From Sphingomonas sp. (GTDB lineage: Bacteria > Pseudomonadota > Alphaproteobacteria > Sphingomonadales > Sphingomonadaceae), in assembly GCF_017304635.1 (NCBI RefSeq), contig NZ_JAFKMA010000001.1, forward strand, positions 1,054,001 to 1,118,000: 64,000 bases of DNA. The letters are read 5' to 3'. The translations under genes and the position numbers were made by a program. This document shows positions 32,165-41,084 of this stretch, piece by piece (the stretch's first letter is position 1; every line of letters begins with the position of its first letter). Under the pieces are notes generated by a model that made no database searches, was not told the DNA's origin, and saw only the letters and a program-made list of their open reading frames with translations.

Positions 32165-33346
32165 TTGCACAAGCATCATAGCGCGCTGGGGCTAGTTGCC
32201 TCCCGACCGGTTCAGCCGGTCACGCTCATTCGTCCGCACGCCGCTGCGCGCGCCGCTCGTTACTTCGTGGAGAAGTTTCCGGGCCGGTCGCTCTATGCGG
32301 TAAAGGCGAACCCCTCGCCGGCGCTGATCCGGACGCTGTGGGAGAGCGGAATCACGCATTACGACGTCGCGTCGATCGCCGAGGTGCGGCTGGTCCGGCG
32401 CACGCTGCCCCAGGCGACCCTGTGCTTCATGCACCCGGTCAAGGCCGAAGAAGCGATCGCCGAGGCGTATTTCAAGCATGGCGTGAAGACGTTCAGTCTC
32501 GATTCGATCGAGGAACTGGACAAGATCGTCCGCGCGACTCGCAGTGCCAGCGACCTGACCTTGTGCGTGCGGCTGCGCGTGTCGTCGGAGCATTCCAAGC
32601 TCAGCCTGGCGTCGAAGTTCGGCGTCGCGCCCGGCGAATCGAAGGAATTGCTGTTCCGCGCCCGCCAGGTCGCCGACGCGCTCGGCATCTGCTTCCATGT
32701 CGGCAGCCAGGCGATGACGCCCGAAGCCTATGGCAACGCCATGGAGCGCGTGCGCCAGGCGATCGTCGAGGCGGCGGTGACGGTCGACGTCGTCGATGTC
32801 GGCGGCGGTTTCCCCTCGACCTATCCGGGCATGGAGCCGCCCCCGCTGGAGGCGTATTTCGAGACGATCCACCGCGCGTTCGAATCGCTGCCGATCAGCT
32901 ATTCGGCGGAACTGTGGGCCGAACCGGGCCGGGCTTTGTGCGCCGAATACAGCTCGATCATCGTCCGCGTCGAACGCCGCCGCGGCGACGAGCTGTACAT
33001 CAATGACGGCGCGTACGGCGCGCTGTTCGACGCCGCGCATATCGGCTGGCGCTTCCCGGTCACGCTGCTGCGCGAACCGGAGTCGAACGCGCGTGAGATG
33101 GCGTTCTCCTTCTACGGCCCGACCTGCGACGATCTCGACCATATGACGGGGCCGTTCCTGCTGCCGGCCGACGTGCAGGTGGGCGACTATCTCGAGATCG
33201 GGATGCTCGGTGCTTACGGTTCGGCGATGCGAACCGCGTTCAACGGCTTCGGATCGGACGAGACGGTGACCGTCGACGACGAACCGATGGCGTCGCTCTA
33301 CACGCACGTGGAGCGCGAGGTCGCGTCGAACGTCGTCAAGCTGTAA
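32165..33346 (+). CDS. Type III PLP-dependent ornithine/lysine decarboxylase
   Basis: Makes putrescine (or cadaverine). The 393-aa alanine-racemase-fold protein has the PLP lysine in YAVKANPSP, SSEHSKLSL, HVGSQAMTPEAY, DVGGGFPSTYPGM, the phosphate-binding EPGRALCAE and the catalytic cysteine in YGPTCDDLD. I start it at a TTG (32165) because a perfect GGAGG lies nine bases before it and it gives the normal N-terminus (HKHHSALG). The frame is open for 227 codons upstream, but only as shadow of the divergent dehydratase. Followed by a deoxyhypusine-synthase-like gene. Confidence 0.88.
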   Translation: MHKHHSALGLVASRPVQPVTLIRPHAAARAARYFVEKFPGRSLYAVKANPSPALIRTLWESGITHYDVASIAEVRLVRRTLPQATLCFMHPVKAEEAIAEAYFKHGVKTFSLDSIEELDKIVRATRSASDLTLCVRLRVSSEHSKLSLASKFGVAPGESKELLFRARQVADALGICFHVGSQAMTPEAYGNAMERVRQAIVEAAVTVDVVDVGGGFPSTYPGMEPPPLEAYFETIHRAFESLPISYSAELWAEPGRALCAEYSSIIVRVERRRGDELYINDGAYGALFDAAHIGWRFPVTLLREPESNAREMAFSFYGPTCDDLDHMTGPFLLPADVQVGDYLEIGMLGAYGSAMRTAFNGFGSDETVTVDDEPMASLYTHVEREVASNVVKL

Positions 33347-33369
33347 CAGCGCAATCCTAGCGAATTGGC

Positions 33370-33393
33370 GGCGGCGCGCTTCGGTGCGCCGCC
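33370..33393 (+). terminator. GC-rich hairpin after the decarboxylase gene
   Basis: GGCGGCGC and GCGCCGCC form an 8-bp stem, extended by two more pairs to a TTCG loop, ending with CCTTA. It lies 24 bases after the decarboxylase stop. The T-run is weak, so termination may be partial, allowing reading into the next gene. Confidence 0.45.
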
Positions 33394-33447
33394 CCTTACG
33401 GGTTTCCGCGTCCCCATAACGACGGCGGCATGAGAGAAAGACGACCC

Positions 33448-34530
33448 ATGACCGACACCCTGACCAAGACCGCCGCGGCCAACGCGCCGATCAACGACAC
33501 GCGCAAGGCCGAATTGCTGGCGAAGACGGTCAAGCATATCGACATCACCAGCTTCGACGCGCGCCCGATCGTCGATGCGATGGCCGACATGAGCTTCACC
33601 AGCCGCGACCTCGGCCGCGCGACCAAGATCTACAACCAGATGCTCGCCGACAAGGATTGCACGGTGGTGCTGGTCATCGCCGGCTCGACCTCGGCCGGCG
33701 GGTGCATGGACCTCTATGCCGAGCTGATCCGCAACAACATGGTCGATTGCGTCGTCGCGACCGGTGCCACCATCGTGGATATGGATTTCTTCGAAGGTCT
33801 TGGCCACAAGCATTACCAAGCGCTTGAAATCCCTGACGACGACACGCTGCGCTCGCTCTACATCGACCGTATCTACGACACCTATATCGACGAGGAGCAG
33901 CTCCAGGACTGCGACTTCACGATCAACAAGATCGCGAACGAGCTGGAGCCCAAGGCGTACAGCAGCCGCGCCTTCATACGCGCGATGGGCAAGTATCTGT
34001 CGGAGCACGGCAAGAAGGACAACAGCCTGGTCAAGCTCGCCTACGAGCATGACGTGCCGATCTTCTGCCCGGCGTTCGTCGACTCGTCGGCCGGCTTCGG
34101 CCTGGTCAAGCACCAGGTCGACCAGATGAAGGCGGGCAAGCCCTACCTGATGATCGACGCGGTCGCCGATTTCCGCGAACTGACCGAGATCAAGATCAAG
34201 GCGGGCACCACCGGGCTCCTGATGATCGGCGGCGGCGTGCCGAAGAACTTCGTCCAGGACACGGTCGTCTGCGCCGAGATCCTGGGCCACGAGGACGTCG
34301 AGGTGCACAAGTACGCGGTGCAGATCACCGTCGCCGATGTCCGCGACGGCGCCTGCTCGTCCTCGACGCTGCAGGAGGCGGCGAGCTGGGGCAAGGTCAA
34401 CACCGGCATCGAACAGATGGTGTTCGCCGAGGCCGGCAGCGTGATGCCGCTGCTCGCCAGCGACGCCTATCATCGTGGCCACTGGAAGGATCGCGCCAAG
34501 CGCGCCTGGGCCACGCTGTTCGCCGACTGA
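33448..34530 (+). CDS. Deoxyhypusine synthase-like enzyme (probable polyamine aminobutyltransferase)
   Basis: A 360-aa protein with the deoxyhypusine synthase fold: VVLVIAGSTSAGG, MVDCVVATGATIVDMD, FVDSSAGFG, and the catalytic lysine in EAASWGKVNTG. Bacteria lack eIF5A, and bacterial relatives are reported or proposed to move the aminobutyl group of spermidine or related amines to putrescine (homospermidine) or other amines. Placement just after an ornithine decarboxylase supports that. The ATG at 33448 (MTDTLTKTA) has a GAGAAAG ribosome site; an ATG six codons upstream is possible. Confidence 0.82.
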   Translation: MTDTLTKTAAANAPINDTRKAELLAKTVKHIDITSFDARPIVDAMADMSFTSRDLGRATKIYNQMLADKDCTVVLVIAGSTSAGGCMDLYAELIRNNMVDCVVATGATIVDMDFFEGLGHKHYQALEIPDDDTLRSLYIDRIYDTYIDEEQLQDCDFTINKIANELEPKAYSSRAFIRAMGKYLSEHGKKDNSLVKLAYEHDVPIFCPAFVDSSAGFGLVKHQVDQMKAGKPYLMIDAVADFRELTEIKIKAGTTGLLMIGGGVPKNFVQDTVVCAEILGHEDVEVHKYAVQITVADVRDGACSSSTLQEAASWGKVNTGIEQMVFAEAGSVMPLLASDAYHRGHWKDRAKRAWATLFAD

Positions 34531-34662
34531 CCGCACGCCGATCAACATCCGCTGATCGCGAGACGGTCGAGGCCGGGCGGCGCGGTGTAACTGCGTCCGA
34601 CGTCGCGGGATTTATTCCCGTGACGGCACTCAGCCGATTGCGCCCGCGACCCGATTGATGCA

Positions 34663-34695
34663 GCCTCCCCCGATCAAATTCGGGGGAGGCTTTTT
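34663..34695 (+). terminator. Perfect terminator hairpin that also contains the MAPEG ribosome site
   Basis: GCCTCCCCCGA at 34663-34673 pairs perfectly with TCGGGGGAGGC at 34680-34690, followed by TTTTT. This is a classic intrinsic terminator. The right arm contains GGGGGAGG, the apparent ribosome site of the gene starting 7 bases later at 34697. So it may end the upstream transcript or control MAPEG translation, or both. Confidence 0.75.
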
Positions 34696-34696
34696 C

Positions 34697-35137
34697 ATGC
34701 ACAGCGAAATCCTGAAGCCCGTCGTCGTGCTGATCGCGTGGACGCTCGTGATGCTGGTCTGGCTGGTCGCGACGCGGTTGCCGGCGATGAAGTCGGCCGG
34801 GGTCGACATCAACAAGCTGGTCGGCGGCAAGGGCGGCGATGCGGACGGGGTGCTGCCCGCCAAGGCGCAGTGGAAAGCGCACAATTACAATCACCTGCTG
34901 GAGCAACCGACGTTGTTCTATGCGGTCGCTTTGGTGATCGCGTTTACCGGCACAGGGGACGGCCTCAACGCGACGATCGCCTGGGCCTATGTCGCGTTGC
35001 GCATCGCCCACAGCCTGTGGCAGGCGACCGTCAACAAGGTGAACGTCCGCTTCCTGTTGTTTGCGCTCGCAACGCTCTGCCTCGTCGCGCTGACGTTGCA
35101 CGCCGCGATGGCGGTGTTCGGCTGGCACCATGGCTAA
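34697..35137 (+). CDS. MAPEG family membrane protein
   Basis: A 146-aa protein with four hydrophobic helices (8-24, 72-88, 93-106, 114-138). Features of the MAPEG superfamily include the segment HNYNHLLEQPTLFYAVALV (the N-x-x-E-x-P motif near residue 70) and RIAHSLWQ. Such proteins include glutathione-dependent transferases and eicosanoid enzymes; the bacterial ones are mostly uncharacterised. Its ribosome site lies in the terminator hairpin. Overlaps the next gene by 8 bases. Confidence 0.85.
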   Translation: MHSEILKPVVVLIAWTLVMLVWLVATRLPAMKSAGVDINKLVGGKGGDADGVLPAKAQWKAHNYNHLLEQPTLFYAVALVIAFTGTGDGLNATIAWAYVALRIAHSLWQATVNKVNVRFLLFALATLCLVALTLHAAMAVFGWHHG

Positions 35138-35315
35138 GGGCGAAGGGTTCGAGCGCCACAAGCAACCGTGGCGACAAGACGAGGTGCAGAAGCTGCACAC
35201 GCTGGCGAAGAAAGGCATGGCGCTGAAGGCGATCGCCAAGGCGCTGACCCGCAGCGAGGAATCGGTGAAGGCACGGGCGAAGGAAGACGGGCTGAGTATC
35301 GCGAAATTGCGGTAA
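35130..35315 (+). CDS. 61-aa basic protein with helix-turn-helix-like segment
   Basis: MAKGEGFERHKQPWRQDEVQ then LHTLAKKGMALKAIAKALTRSEESVKARA, which has the spacing of a SANT/Myb or Sigma-70 region 4-like helix-turn-helix with the AIAKAL and ESVKARA helices. Very basic overall. It starts inside the last codons of the MAPEG gene, so is probably co-translated. May bind DNA; regulator role is inference. Confidence 0.7.
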   Translation: MAKGEGFERHKQPWRQDEVQKLHTLAKKGMALKAIAKALTRSEESVKARAKEDGLSIAKLR

Positions 35316-35321
35316 CCGGTC

Positions 35322-35397
35322 CGTCATTGCGAGCGTAGCGAAGCAATCCAGCGCGTCGCGCGGAACACTGGATTGCTTCGCTACGCTCGCAATGACG
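35322..35397. repeat. Perfect 30-bp inverted repeat (GTCATTGCGAGCG family)
   Basis: Arms 35322-35351 and 35368-35397 are perfectly complementary over 30 bases, with a 16-base loop. The motif beginning CGTCATTGCGAGCGTAGCGA occurs as an intergenic palindrome in many unrelated bacteria. It lies between the convergent small-protein gene and the asparagine synthase gene, so it could terminate both. Confidence 0.75.
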
Positions 35398-35400
35398 ACG

Positions 35401-37281
35401 TTATCCGAACAACCGAGCGAGACTGCGGTCGAGCGTCACGAGCTGCCACAATGTCCGGCCATGTTCCGCCCGTCCCGACCGATGCTCGGTCGCCAGCCGC
35501 TCGATCGCCGGCCCGTCGAACCATTCGAGCAACCGCGGCGACCGCGCCAGCGCCGCCGCCTCCCCGGCCAGTTCGCCGCGGAACCACGCGCTGACCGGCG
35601 TCACGAACCCCATTTTCGGCCGGTACAGGATGTCGCGCGGCAGATAGCGCTCCATCGCTTTCTTCATCAGCCATTTGCCCTGCCCGCCGCGCAGCCGCAT
35701 CGACACCGGCAGCGACGCCGCGAACTCCATCAGGCGATAGTCGAGCAACGGCTCGCGCGCTTCCAGGCTGACCGCCATGCTGGTGCGATCGACTTTGGTC
35801 AGGATGTCGCCGGGCAGATAATGGCGAATGTCGGCATATTGCGCGCGGTCGAGCGCGTCGCGCGCCGGGGCCTCGCGCATCGTCGCGACATAACGGTCCT
35901 CGGCCCGATGGCCGCCGAGTTGCCGCCATGCCGCCGGCGTGAACAGCCGTTCGCGCACCGCCGATGTCGTCACGCCGACCGATCTCGCATAGGCGGTCGC
36001 GCCATCGTCGGCGAGCGCGAGCAGGGTCGTCTTCGCGCGCAACGGCCGCGGCGCCCAGTCGGCCTTCGGATACCACCGCCCCAGCGTCCCGAACACGCGC
36101 GACGACAGCGTGCCGGGCAGTAGCGCCCGCACCCGCTCCTCCGCCGCCTGGAACTTGTAGCGGCGATACCCCGCCAACGCCTCGTCCGCGCCATCCCCCG
36201 ACAGCGCCACCGTCACCTGCTCGCGCGCCAACTCGCACACGCGATAGGTGGCGAGCGCCGAAGCGTCGGCGAACGGCTCGTCGAACGCCGTCGTCAGCCG
36301 GTCGAGCAACGCGAAATCGTCCGCCGCGATCAGCCGCTGGCGGTGGTCGGTATGGTAACGCTCGGCGATCGCGTCGGCGTAGCGGCGTTCGTCGTGGCTC
36401 GCCTCGCCGAAGCCGATCGTGCAGGTCTTGATCGCGCCGGCCGACGCTTCCGCCATCAGCGCGACGACCGCCGAACTGTCGACTCCACCCGACAGGAACG
36501 CCCCGAGCGGCACGTCCGACACCATCCGCAAGCGCACCGCCGCGCGCATCCGCTCGACCAGTTCGGCCTTGAGGTCGCGGACCGATCCGCTGGCGCGCGC
36601 GGTGAAGTCGAGGTCCCACCAGCGCCGTGGCGGCGGCACCGGCCGCCCGCGCTCGATCAGCAGGGAATGGGCGGCGGGCAGCTTCCTGACGCCAGCGACG
36701 ATGCACGCGTCATCGGGGACGTAGCCGAGCCCCATGAAGTCCTCGATCGCGCGCGGATCGGGCGCGCGGCGGAGCAACGGGTGCGCGAGCAGGCCCTTCA
36801 GTTCCGATGCGAACGCCAGCGACCCGTCGCTCAATTCGACATAATGGAGCGGCTTCACCCCCAGCCGGTCGCGCGCCAGGAACAGGTTCTGCCGCCCGGC
36901 ATCGTGCAGCGCGAAGGCAAACATGCCGTTCAGCCGGTCGAGCATCGCCGGCCCCCAGGCGCGCCAGCCGTGGAGCAGCACCTCGGTATCGCCCTCGGTC
37001 TGGAAGCGGGCGCCCATCGCCTGCAACTCGCGGCGGACCTCGGCGAAGTTGTAGATTTCGCCATTGTACGTGACGGTCAGGTCGCCGTCCTGCATCGGCT
37101 GCGGACTGCCGGCAACGTCGATGATCGCGAGCCGGCGATGCGCCAGGCCCACGCCGGGCGCCGTCCACACCCCTGCCCCGTCGGGTCCGCGATGCGCCTG
37201 CGCGTCGGCCATCGCCAGCACGCGGGCACGCTCGACAGGCTTGGGCGTTCCGGGGTGGAAGACCCCGGCGATCCCGCACAT
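35401..37281 (-). CDS. XrtA-associated asparagine synthase-like amidotransferase
   Basis: A 626-aa glutamine amidotransferase. The N-terminal Ntn domain starts MCGIAGVFHPG with Cys2 as glutaminase nucleophile, and RGPDGAG, NGEIYNF and GDTEVLLHGW follow. The C-terminal synthase domain has the ATP pyrophosphatase loop AFLSGGVDSSAVVALM. In exosortase A loci this family (amidotransferase 1) probably amidates a sugar acid of the polysaccharide. It is the first gene on the right edge of the locus as read on minus and lies 1 base after the XrtA fusion gene. Confidence 0.88.
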   Translation of the reverse strand: MCGIAGVFHPGTPKPVERARVLAMADAQAHRGPDGAGVWTAPGVGLAHRRLAIIDVAGSPQPMQDGDLTVTYNGEIYNFAEVRRELQAMGARFQTEGDTEVLLHGWRAWGPAMLDRLNGMFAFALHDAGRQNLFLARDRLGVKPLHYVELSDGSLAFASELKGLLAHPLLRRAPDPRAIEDFMGLGYVPDDACIVAGVRKLPAAHSLLIERGRPVPPPRRWWDLDFTARASGSVRDLKAELVERMRAAVRLRMVSDVPLGAFLSGGVDSSAVVALMAEASAGAIKTCTIGFGEASHDERRYADAIAERYHTDHRQRLIAADDFALLDRLTTAFDEPFADASALATYRVCELAREQVTVALSGDGADEALAGYRRYKFQAAEERVRALLPGTLSSRVFGTLGRWYPKADWAPRPLRAKTTLLALADDGATAYARSVGVTTSAVRERLFTPAAWRQLGGHRAEDRYVATMREAPARDALDRAQYADIRHYLPGDILTKVDRTSMAVSLEAREPLLDYRLMEFAASLPVSMRLRGGQGKWLMKKAMERYLPRDILYRPKMGFVTPVSAWFRGELAGEAAALARSPRLLEWFDGPAIERLATEHRSGRAEHGRTLWQLVTLDRSLARLFG

Positions 37282-37282
37282 C

Positions 37283-40006
37283 CTAGCGCACCATCCCGGC
37301 GCTGCGGTCGGCCAGGGCGTCGATCGGTCCCAGCGCGGCGAGGAACCGCGTCATGACGGCATGCGGGTCGCGCCCGGGCAGGACTTCGGCGGATACGTGG
37401 ATCGCGACGGCGCGCTGCGGCCCGCCGAACAGCTTCGCCTTCAGGGTCTGGAGCTTCACGATCTTCCCGCTTGCCGTGGTCACGTCGCCGACGCGGTACC
37501 ACGTCGCGACCAGCCGCTCCACCGGTCCGGCGGCAGTGATCTCCATCAGCGACCCGCCGTCGAGCGGGGCCAGGTCCTTCACGCGCACCCAGCGATCATC
37601 CTGCTGCAACACGCCGATGCCGAAGCCGACCAGCTCGCGGCCCTCGCTCTGACTGCCATAGACGGTGATCGACAGGTCGACCGCATCGCCCTGCGCGTCG
37701 ACATAGCGGCCGAACAGTTGATGGTCGGGATTCGTATAGTGCGGCTGCCACGGCGCGCGCGTGCTGAGCGGCGCGCGAGTCCAGCCCACCACCTCGGGCA
37801 GGTCGATATGCGCGGGCAGCGGCTGGGTGCGGCCGGCGATCGCCTGGCTCCATGCCGGAAAGACGGCCGCGCTCGCCAGCACCAGCAGCGCCGCCGCCAG
37901 CGGATCGAGCCGCCAGCGGATCGGCGCGCGCAGCGTCGCGGGGTCGAACGCCGGTGCGTCGGGCGCGCGATCGAACCACCTCCACCCGATCGCCAGCACT
38001 GCCGCCATGACAACGCCGAAGAACACCCAGCCGAACACGATATGGTCGTATCCCGTCGCAGCCTCGACGCTGGTCAGCACCGCGGCATAGATCGTCCCGA
38101 ACGCGCGCAGACCGTTCGCGAGCACCGGCACTACCAACGCGACGCCCAGGAACGCCGCGCGCCGCCGCCACGTCCGGTAGCAGAGGTTGGCCACCAGCAC
38201 GCCGTACGCCACCATCGCGATGACGAACTTGGAGCCAGAGCACGCCTCCGCCACTTCGAAATATTTCTCGCCGGCGGTGATGAGCACGCCGTTCACGGTC
38301 GCGGTCACCCCGACGAGGTGGAGCAGGTGCATCGTGATCCAGACCGTGACCGTCTGCAACGGTGGCTCGAGGAAATCGCCGAACGGCACCAGGAACCACG
38401 CATAGGCAATCGGAAACGCCAGACCGCGCGCGACGTTCGGGCCGAGCAGCGTCAGCACGCTCCCCTGGAGCATCGTCACCAGTCCCAGATGCCGTGCGAA
38501 CGACACCCCCGCCGCCTCGCCGACCAGCCAGCAGAGTCCGCCCCCCGCCACGACCGCAACGCCCGGCGCCCAGCCCTGCGGCGTCAACTGGGCAAGCTCG
38601 TGCCGCCGGATCCACACCAGCCAGGCGATCACCGGCGCGATGAACAGGCAATGTCCGAACGTGGTGTTGGTCCAGTAGAGCGTCGCCAGCGCCGCGGCGT
38701 CATGGCGGAACATCGCCAGCAGCAGCGCCGCCGTCACGGCGAGCGCGGCCAGCGGACGACGCCATGCCGGCGCAATCGGCCAATCGCGCGGCGATGCCTT
38801 CGCGACGCTGGTCATGCCGCGTCCCGCGTGGCCGACGCCGAGCAACGGATCGAGCGGCGCCAGCCTCGCGTCCCAGCCATAGCGGCGGATCACCTGCGCG
38901 CGGGCACGCTTCCCCCTCGTTTCCGCCTCGGCCGTGTCGCGCAGAACTGCACCCACCGCGTCGGCGATACCGGCAGCGTTGCCGGCCGCGACGATCGTAC
39001 CGGCATGGTCGATCCCCTCGGCCGCCGCGCCGCTCGTCACCACCGGGCGCGCCATCGCCATGGCTTCGAGCACCTTGTTCTGCACCCCGCGCGCGATCCG
39101 GAGCGGGGCGACGACGCACGCCGCCGCCGCGAGCCAGCCGCGCACGTCGGCGACCTCGCCGGTGACGATGACATGTTCGCCGGCCAGCGCCTGCACCGCC
39201 GTGGTCGGATTGCGCCCGACGATCGCGAAGCGCGCATCGGGATGGCGGGCGCGGATCGCCGGCAGGATATCCCGCGCGAACCACGTCACCGCCTCGACAT
39301 TGGGGCGATAGTCCATCTGGCCGGTGAAGACGATCAGCCGGCCGGGCTCATCGACCCGCACGAACGTCGCGGCCGGGTCGAAGAACGTCGTGTCGATGCC
39401 GTTCTCGACCACGTGGATGCCGTCGGCGGCGCTCGCCTGCCGGAACAGCCCTGCCTCCGCCTCGCTCACGAACAGGCTCGCATCGACGCGCCGCGCCACG
39501 TCGCACTCGAACTGCCCCAACAACCGCGCCTCGCGTCGCATCAGCCAGGACATCGGCCAGCGCGCAGCGGCGGCGTAATCGGCGAACTTCAGCGAATCCA
39601 CGTCGCAGAAGTCCATCACCACGCGCGCTGGCGTGTCGGCCGGAAGATACTGCGCCATCTGGCCGGAAAAGACGTAGATCGCGTCGATCGATCGCGTCGC
39701 CAGCACGTCGGCAATCGCGCGCGCCATCCGCCGATCGGCAAAGGCGGTGAGCGATGCCGGCTTGCCCCGCGCCAGCGCCGCCAGCGTCGCCACCACCCGC
39801 CCCTTGCCGCGCCAGATCAGCGACCGGCTCGCCGTCAGCCTATCGAGCCCTTCCGCCGCCGCCAGATCGCGCGGATCGTCGACGAAGGCGAGCAGGTGAA
39901 CCGGCCGCCGCACCGCGATATGCTTCAGGACGTGGTACGCGCGGATCTTGTCGCCGCGATCGGGCGGGAACGGCGAGCGATGCGCCAGGAACAGGACGTC
40001 GCCCAT
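37283..40006 (-). CDS. xrtA: Glycosyltransferase-exosortase A-EpsI triple fusion
   Basis: A single 907-aa ORF. Residues 1-397 are the XrtA-locus GT4 glycosyltransferase (start MGDVLFLAHRSPFPPDRGDK; GIDTTFFDP; IARGVQNKVLEAMAMARPV). From residue 398 (MTSVAKASPRDW) comes exosortase A, about eight membrane helices with the catalytic Cys in VAEACSGSKFVIAM, the Arg in ANGLRAFG and the His in GYDHIVFGW. The last 200 residues form an EpsI domain (DUF3485) with LPEVVGWTRAP. XrtA cleaves PEP-CTERM tails. Fusion of XrtA with EpsI is common; a joined glycosyltransferase is less so. An ATG at 38815 could restart xrtA. Confidence 0.85.
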   Translation of the reverse strand: MGDVLFLAHRSPFPPDRGDKIRAYHVLKHIAVRRPVHLLAFVDDPRDLAAAEGLDRLTASRSLIWRGKGRVVATLAALARGKPASLTAFADRRMARAIADVLATRSIDAIYVFSGQMAQYLPADTPARVVMDFCDVDSLKFADYAAAARWPMSWLMRREARLLGQFECDVARRVDASLFVSEAEAGLFRQASAADGIHVVENGIDTTFFDPAATFVRVDEPGRLIVFTGQMDYRPNVEAVTWFARDILPAIRARHPDARFAIVGRNPTTAVQALAGEHVIVTGEVADVRGWLAAAACVVAPLRIARGVQNKVLEAMAMARPVVTSGAAAEGIDHAGTIVAAGNAAGIADAVGAVLRDTAEAETRGKRARAQVIRRYGWDARLAPLDPLLGVGHAGRGMTSVAKASPRDWPIAPAWRRPLAALAVTAALLLAMFRHDAAALATLYWTNTTFGHCLFIAPVIAWLVWIRRHELAQLTPQGWAPGVAVVAGGGLCWLVGEAAGVSFARHLGLVTMLQGSVLTLLGPNVARGLAFPIAYAWFLVPFGDFLEPPLQTVTVWITMHLLHLVGVTATVNGVLITAGEKYFEVAEACSGSKFVIAMVAYGVLVANLCYRTWRRRAAFLGVALVVPVLANGLRAFGTIYAAVLTSVEAATGYDHIVFGWVFFGVVMAAVLAIGWRWFDRAPDAPAFDPATLRAPIRWRLDPLAAALLVLASAAVFPAWSQAIAGRTQPLPAHIDLPEVVGWTRAPLSTRAPWQPHYTNPDHQLFGRYVDAQGDAVDLSITVYGSQSEGRELVGFGIGVLQQDDRWVRVKDLAPLDGGSLMEITAAGPVERLVATWYRVGDVTTASGKIVKLQTLKAKLFGGPQRAVAIHVSAEVLPGRDPHAVMTRFLAALGPIDALADRSAGMVR

Positions 40007-40013
40007 CCGCCGC

Positions 40014-41084
40014 TCAACCCAGGCCCTTGGCGATCGCCGGCCCCATCGTGTTGGCGAGCCACAGCGGCAGCTTCTTCCACACCGCGACCTGGAGCCGGTA
40101 TTTCGGGCTCATCGGGTTCATCTCGCGCGGCGCCGCGCCGTCGGCGACGCGCTTGGCATAACGCAGCGGCACTGGATCGAACCCCCAATTCTTCTTGAAC
40201 GCGGCAACGCCGGTCCCAACCTTCGACCGCCCGAAATCGAACCGCGTGCAGCCACGCCGCCGCGCATGGAGCATCAGTTCATAATAAAGCCGGTCGTTCG
40301 CCTTCAGCGCGCGCGCCGCCCGCGTGCCGCCGCCCCAGAACGGATAGACGGTGCCATTGAGGTAGAGGCTGAACACGCTCGCATGCGGCGTGTCGTCGTA
40401 CCGCACGGTCATGACGTCGCACGCGTCGCCGAGCTCGGCGGCGACTTCGCGGAACAGAGCGGCGGGAAACACCGGCGTGCCGAGGTTGCGGACGCTTTCG
40501 GAGAAGACGGCGTAGTGCTCGGCGAGATCGCGCGGGGTGGTGCCGACCGTCACTTCGAGGTCGGCGTCGAGCGACTTGCGCACCTCGGCGCGCTGCTTGC
40601 GGGGAATCGCGCGCAACTGCGCCTCGTCGTCCGCCGCGAGATCGCGCGCGAAACCGAGATAGGTGGTCTCGTCGACGATCCAGCCGTCCCCCGGTGCCGG
40701 CCCGCCGCGCAGTTCGAGGCCGGGACACCGCAACTCGCGCGCGAGCGCCCAGCCCGCCGCCGCCAGCGCCTCGGCCACGGCATCGCGCCGGGTCAGGATA
40801 CCGCCATCGACCGCGAACCCGCTCGACACCAGCGCCTTGCCGAACAGCGGCGAGCGGATTTCGGTCAGCGGCAGGATGCCAACGATCGCGCCGTCGGCCT
40901 GTTCGGCGACCAGGCAATGCGCGCGTTGCCCGCACGCCCGCGCCACCGCGACGTTCCAGCCGGTCAGGTGAAACGGCGTCGCATCCGGCTGCGCGCGCAC
41001 GAACGCATCGATCCGCACGCGCGCCGCGCGATCGCGCAAGTCGGCGCGGCCGACCGCGAACAGGGTCGGGAGCTGGACCGTCAT
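40014..41084 (-). CDS. FemAB family XrtA/PEP-CTERM-associated protein
   Basis: A 356-aa GNAT-fold protein related to FemA/B peptidyltransferases. It contains PFHLTGWNVAVARACG, AIPRKQRAEVRKSL, FPFWGG-like VYPFWGGGTRAARAL and the closing FDFGRSKVGTGVAAFKKNWGF. Proteins of this group sit in exosortase A loci and are thought to add an amino acid or acyl group to a cell-surface molecule; exact substrate unknown. Starts at ATG 41084, overlapping the deacetylase stop by 4 nt. Confidence 0.88.
   Translation of the reverse strand: MTVQLPTLFAVGRADLRDRAARVRIDAFVRAQPDATPFHLTGWNVAVARACGQRAHCLVAEQADGAIVGILPLTEIRSPLFGKALVSSGFAVDGGILTRRDAVAEALAAAGWALARELRCPGLELRGGPAPGDGWIVDETTYLGFARDLAADDEAQLRAIPRKQRAEVRKSLDADLEVTVGTTPRDLAEHYAVFSESVRNLGTPVFPAALFREVAAELGDACDVMTVRYDDTPHASVFSLYLNGTVYPFWGGGTRAARALKANDRLYYELMLHARRRGCTRFDFGRSKVGTGVAAFKKNWGFDPVPLRYAKRVADGAAPREMNPMSPKYRLQVAVWKKLPLWLANTMGPAIAKGLG

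Noticed and set aside
37064-40198. 1044-codon plus-strand ORF opposite the XrtA fusion gene
   Set aside because: Arg/His/Gln-rich shadow of the GC-rich minus-strand gene; no motif or credible start.
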